From the NCBI GenBank assembly GCA_031277995.1, contig JAITLH010000083.1:1-8092 (forward strand): DNA of 8,092 bases, in the 5' to 3' direction. Shown piece by piece: positions 6,012-8,092 of this stretch. Numbering within the stretch: the stretch's first letter is position 1; the number at the start of each line of letters is the position of its first letter. A program made the position numbers and the translations under genes. A model generated the notes under the pieces. It worked only from the letters and a program-made list of their open reading frames with translations, was not told the DNA's origin and made no database searches. The DNA is from Deltaproteobacteria bacterium. Its GTDB lineage: Bacteria; Desulfobacterota; Desulfarculia; Adiutricales; Adiutricaceae.

Positions 6012-7346
6012 TTGACGCGAACCGAAGACCAAGGCCAGAACCAGGGCGCCGGGGAAGCCCAAAAGCCAGCCGACGACGCGGCCTTCCCCACCTTGGAGGC
6101 CCCAGTGGGCCCAAACGAGCCCCAAGGCCAAGGCGGCCCAACCCCCGAATCCGCCCCCTCGGACGGGTCTCCCGATTCGGCCCCCATCGAGCCCGCCCCG
6201 GTCGCGCCCGCCCAGGCCGCGCCCATTTCCCCGGGCCCGCCTAGCCCAAGTTTCGAAAAAACCCCTGTCCCAAACGGCGGCCAGCCAAACAATCAAAACC
6301 ACAACGGCGAAAAGCCAATTTTCCTGGGCGGGGTCTCGGGGGGCCTGGCTTTTTTTGTCGGGCTGGGCACGCTTTTCATGCTGGTTTTTTTGCTAATCGA
6401 GCTTAAATTCTTGCTTTTGCCGGCGGTTTTGGCCTTCTTCGTTTGTTGCATGCTTAACCCCTTGGTGACCGTTTTCCAGGGCTGGAAGATTCCCAGACCC
6501 TTGGCCATTCTTTTTACTTTATTATTGGGCCTTGGGGTGATTTGGTTGGCTTTTAACTACGCCATGTTAAGCATGACCGCCCTATTTGACGGTTTTCCCC
6601 GCTATAAGCCGATGATCGACCAGTTTCTCGATTCCATGAAAACCACTTTCGGCGAAAAACTCGATTTCGTCACCCCGGATCTCCTAACTTCCCAACTTTC
6701 CAACCTGTCCTGGGGTTCGATCACTTCGAATTTTTTCTCCTCGTTTTTTAGCCTGACCGGTTACATTACCCTGACTTTCCTACTGATTCTCTACTTTTTG
6801 CCGGGCCTGCCCAAATTGCCCCATAAGCTTAAAGTCTCCTTCCCCGGAAACCGGGGCGAGCGGCTGGGCCTGGCCGTTGACCAGATTAGCCATCAGGTGC
6901 AGTATTACGTTCTCTACAAAACCGTTTTGTGCGCCACCCAAGGCCTTTTCGTGGCCGCGGCTTGTTTCGTTTTCGGCGTGGACTTTTTCGGCAGCTGGGG
7001 CGTCCTCACCTTCCTAAGCAGTTTCGTCCCAAAGATCGGCGTGATTTTTTCCATCATACCGCCAAGCCTAATCTGCCTGGTCCAATACGGTTTGTCCAAA
7101 ACCTTTTGGCTGGCCTTGGTCATATCGGCCATAGGCTTTGCCTACGGGAATCTAATCGAGCCAAGAATACTTGGCAAAAGCGTGGATCTCTCCCCCACGG
7201 CCACCTTTATCTCAATTCTTTTTTGGGGCTGGCTCTGGGGCGCCATCGGCATGATTATCGCCGTGCCCTTGATGGCCGTGGTCAAATTCACCTGCGACAA
7301 TTTTCCCTCGCTAAAACCCATGGGTTCCCTGATGGAAAACAAGTGA
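6012..7346 (+). CDS. AI-2E family transporter (PerM/TqsA-like membrane protein)
   Basis: A 444-residue inner-membrane protein of the AI-2E/PerM family, whose members have been linked to export of autoinducer-2 or to Na+/H+ exchange; the substrate here is unknown. Residues 1-100 are a Pro/Ala/Gly/Gln-rich tail with no predicted fold. Hydrophobic segments follow near 105-130 and 132-150 and at 164-185. A soluble segment covers about 190-235, with more membrane helices near 243-265, 300-322, 328-352, 362-380 and 397-425. Family blocks are FVPKIGVIFSIIPP (338-351), N-L-I-E-P-R-I-L-G (380-388), DLSPTATF (392-399) and the closing FWGWLWGAIGMIIAVPLMAV (404-423). The core is the normal length of about 345 residues; the long tail is the oddity. 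The start is TTG, supported by the GGGAGG five bases upstream. The gene is flanked by two tandem repeat arrays. Likely monocistronic, with a possible terminator at 7366-7406. Confidence 0.9.
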   Translation: MTRTEDQGQNQGAGEAQKPADDAAFPTLEAPVGPNEPQGQGGPTPESAPSDGSPDSAPIEPAPVAPAQAAPISPGPPSPSFEKTPVPNGGQPNNQNHNGEKPIFLGGVSGGLAFFVGLGTLFMLVFLLIELKFLLLPAVLAFFVCCMLNPLVTVFQGWKIPRPLAILFTLLLGLGVIWLAFNYAMLSMTALFDGFPRYKPMIDQFLDSMKTTFGEKLDFVTPDLLTSQLSNLSWGSITSNFFSSFFSLTGYITLTFLLILYFLPGLPKLPHKLKVSFPGNRGERLGLAVDQISHQVQYYVLYKTVLCATQGLFVAAACFVFGVDFFGSWGVLTFLSSFVPKIGVIFSIIPPSLICLVQYGLSKTFWLALVISAIGFAYGNLIEPRILGKSVDLSPTATFISILFWGWLWGAIGMIIAVPLMAVVKFTCDNFPSLKPMGSLMENK

Positions 7347-7365
7347 ACCCCCGCCGGCTTCGCTG

Positions 7366-7406
7366 GCCGCCAAGGCCCCCGTTTGGGCGCGGCAATTAAT
7401 TTTTTT
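7366..7406 (+). terminator. possible terminator of the AI-2E gene, within the first repeat unit
   Basis: GCCGC (7366-7370) pairs with GCGGC (7389-7393), and inside it GCCC (7375-7378) pairs with GGGC (7385-7388), leaving a 4-base bulge. Seven T end the element (7400-7406), though six bases (AATTAA) separate them from the stem. A separate small hairpin with a TTC loop (7353-7367) lies just after the stop codon and shares two bases with the outer stem. Moderate support; the second repeat unit repeats the inner stem and T run. Confidence 0.4.
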
Positions 7407-7590
7407 GGGGTTACCCAAGGCCCCCGTTTGGGCGCGGCAATTAATTTTTTTGGGGTTAACCAAGACCCTTATTTGGGTAGGCGTATCCATATTTTGGGTT
7501 AACCAAGGCCAAAATTTAAGCGTTGACACGCGGTCGCCGGGGTCAAAAAAGGCCCTAAATCAAGCGCTGATATAAATTTTTTGGGGTTAA
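7370..7590 (+). repeat. tandem array of about 45 bp, five units and the start of a sixth
   Basis: Units begin at 7370, 7415, 7460, 7503 and 7547, with a partial unit at 7591 (periods 45, 45, 43, 44, 44). Units 1 and 2 are identical in 44 of 45 bases. Units 3 to 5 are diverged but keep the CCAAG/AAGG start and mostly the TTTTGGGGTTAA end. Units 1-3 carry a small hairpin: GCCC/GGGC in units 1 and 2, ACCC/GGGT in unit 3. The array fills almost the whole gap between the AI-2E gene and the next gene, whose start codon lies 16 bp into the sixth unit. There are no spacers, so it is not a CRISPR. Confidence 0.85.
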
Positions 7591-7606
7591 CCAAGGCCAT
7601 GAAACC

Positions 7607-8068
7607 ATGAATAAGGAACAAGAATTACCCCTAAGGTTGGCCAGGGAACTGTGCCAACGTTTTATCGAGCGCAGGATCTTGTCGGTGGCCAAACTCCCCG
7701 AGGCCCTGGCCTTACTGGGCCGGGGGGCCGAGGCGCTTTTGAAAGAAAACGCCTCGAGCCGGGTTTTGGCCATGGCCGGGGATTTGACGATTAGGCTGGT
7801 CGAACGCGGGCGCCTGGGCACCCCGGCGGCCGCCCTGGCTAACCTCGAGAGCCTTTGCCGGGACCTGGCCGAGGTTTGGGCCAAATTGCCGCCGGGGGCG
7901 GCCGAGTTGGCCACGAAAAGTTCGGTGGAATTGGTTTTGAAATTGCTTGAGACCAACGCGGCCGGTTTGGAGCCCTTGCCGGAAACTTTACTTAGATTGG
8001 CCCAGGTCTCGGCCGATTTGCTGCCCCAGCTTCCCGTCGTTTCCGCTCCCAAGGCCAAAAAGAAGTAA
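7607..8068 (+). CDS. small helical protein of unknown function
   Basis: A 153-residue protein that I do not recognise. It is rich in Leu, Ala and Glu, has no signal peptide or membrane helix, and ends in a basic KAKKK tail, so it is probably a soluble all-helical cytoplasmic protein. Two stretches resemble each other, LPEALALLGRGAEALL (30-45) and LPETLLRLAQVSADLL (124-139), hinting at an internal duplication. The ATG at 7607 follows AAGG (7593-7596) supplied by the last repeat unit. An earlier ATG at 7599 stops after three codons and cannot be the start. Codon use (TTG, GCC, GGCC-rich) matches the other genes here, which supports a real gene. Another start codon with a good ribosome binding site lies 9 bp after its stop, so it may open an operon that runs out of the window. 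Confidence 0.72.
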   Translation: MNKEQELPLRLARELCQRFIERRILSVAKLPEALALLGRGAEALLKENASSRVLAMAGDLTIRLVERGRLGTPAAALANLESLCRDLAEVWAKLPPGAAELATKSSVELVLKLLETNAAGLEPLPETLLRLAQVSADLLPQLPVVSAPKAKKK

Positions 8069-8076
8069 AAGGATCG

Positions 8077-8092
8077 ATGGACCTCCCAGGCG
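8077..8092 (+). CDS. probable start of a further gene, cut by the window edge
   Basis: The ATG at 8077 is preceded by AAAAGGA (8067-8073) at good spacing and lies 9 bp after the preceding stop, as expected for the next gene of an operon. Only M-D-L-P-G is visible, so nothing can be said of its product. Confidence 0.4.

Noticed and set aside
5639..6292. Long minus-strand open frame across the 43-bp array and the start of the transporter gene
   Set aside because: It is Gly/Trp/Pro-rich, crosses a repeat whose 43-bp period would shift its reading at each unit, and is antisense to the well-supported N-terminal part of the AI-2E gene.
6929..7399. 156-codon plus-strand open frame inside the AI-2E gene
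   Set aside because: It overlaps the most conserved part of the transporter in another frame and is Arg/Pro/His-rich, as frame-shifted reads of GC-rich DNA are.
7523..7528. Perfect TTGACA as a -35 box for the unknown gene
   Set aside because: No acceptable -10 lies 16-18 bases downstream; the TATAAA at 7571 is 42 bases away. The string is the unit-4 counterpart of CTGATA in unit 5 of the array.

Overview
This is a bacterial chromosomal window with long protein genes, GTG and TTG starts alongside ATG, and a marked excess of GGCC and of T tracts inside and between genes. The gene set (miaA, sfsA, an RluA-family pseudouridine synthase, an AI-2E family permease) is ordinary bacterial housekeeping. 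The style resembles a Gram-negative, possibly deltaproteobacterial/Desulfobacterota-like genome, but that placement is a weak inference and nothing in the window proves it. I see no phage, transposase, CRISPR, rRNA or tRNA gene.

Layout. Positions 2-367 hold the 3' end of miaA, which enters from outside the window. Its stop codon lies in the first unit of a 12-bp tandem repeat (362-421). sfsA (509-1228) and an RluA-type synthase (1225-2160) follow on the same strand and overlap by 4 bp, so the left third looks like a rightward RNA-modification/housekeeping cluster. A strong hairpin plus T-tract terminator (2274-2306) ends it. That terminator is built from the last codons and stop of the convergent gene on the other strand.

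The middle third is one leftward gene (5066-2289) for a 925-residue protein with about 17 helical repeats at an unusually regular 40-residue period, interrupted by a Gly/Ala-rich linker and an acidic insert. It is the most novel-looking protein here. Upstream lies a 945-bp non-coding divergent region. It holds a leader inverted repeat, an AT-rich island (5341-5569, about 23% GC), a hairpin-rich stretch, a 43-bp tandem repeat array (5696-5824 plus a partial unit) and a 14-bp perfect palindrome just before the next ribosome binding site.

The right third holds an AI-2E family membrane transporter (6012-7346, TTG start with a strong ribosome binding site and a 100-residue disordered N-terminal tail). 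A second tandem array of about 45 bp follows (7370-7590), whose units carry a small hairpin with a compensatory base change. Then come a small helical protein of unknown function (7607-8068) and the probable first codons of another gene at the window edge. The AI-2E gene is thus bracketed by two tandem arrays of similar period. No gene partnership beyond the sfsA/RluA overlap and the probable 7607/8077 pair can be argued from the sequence.
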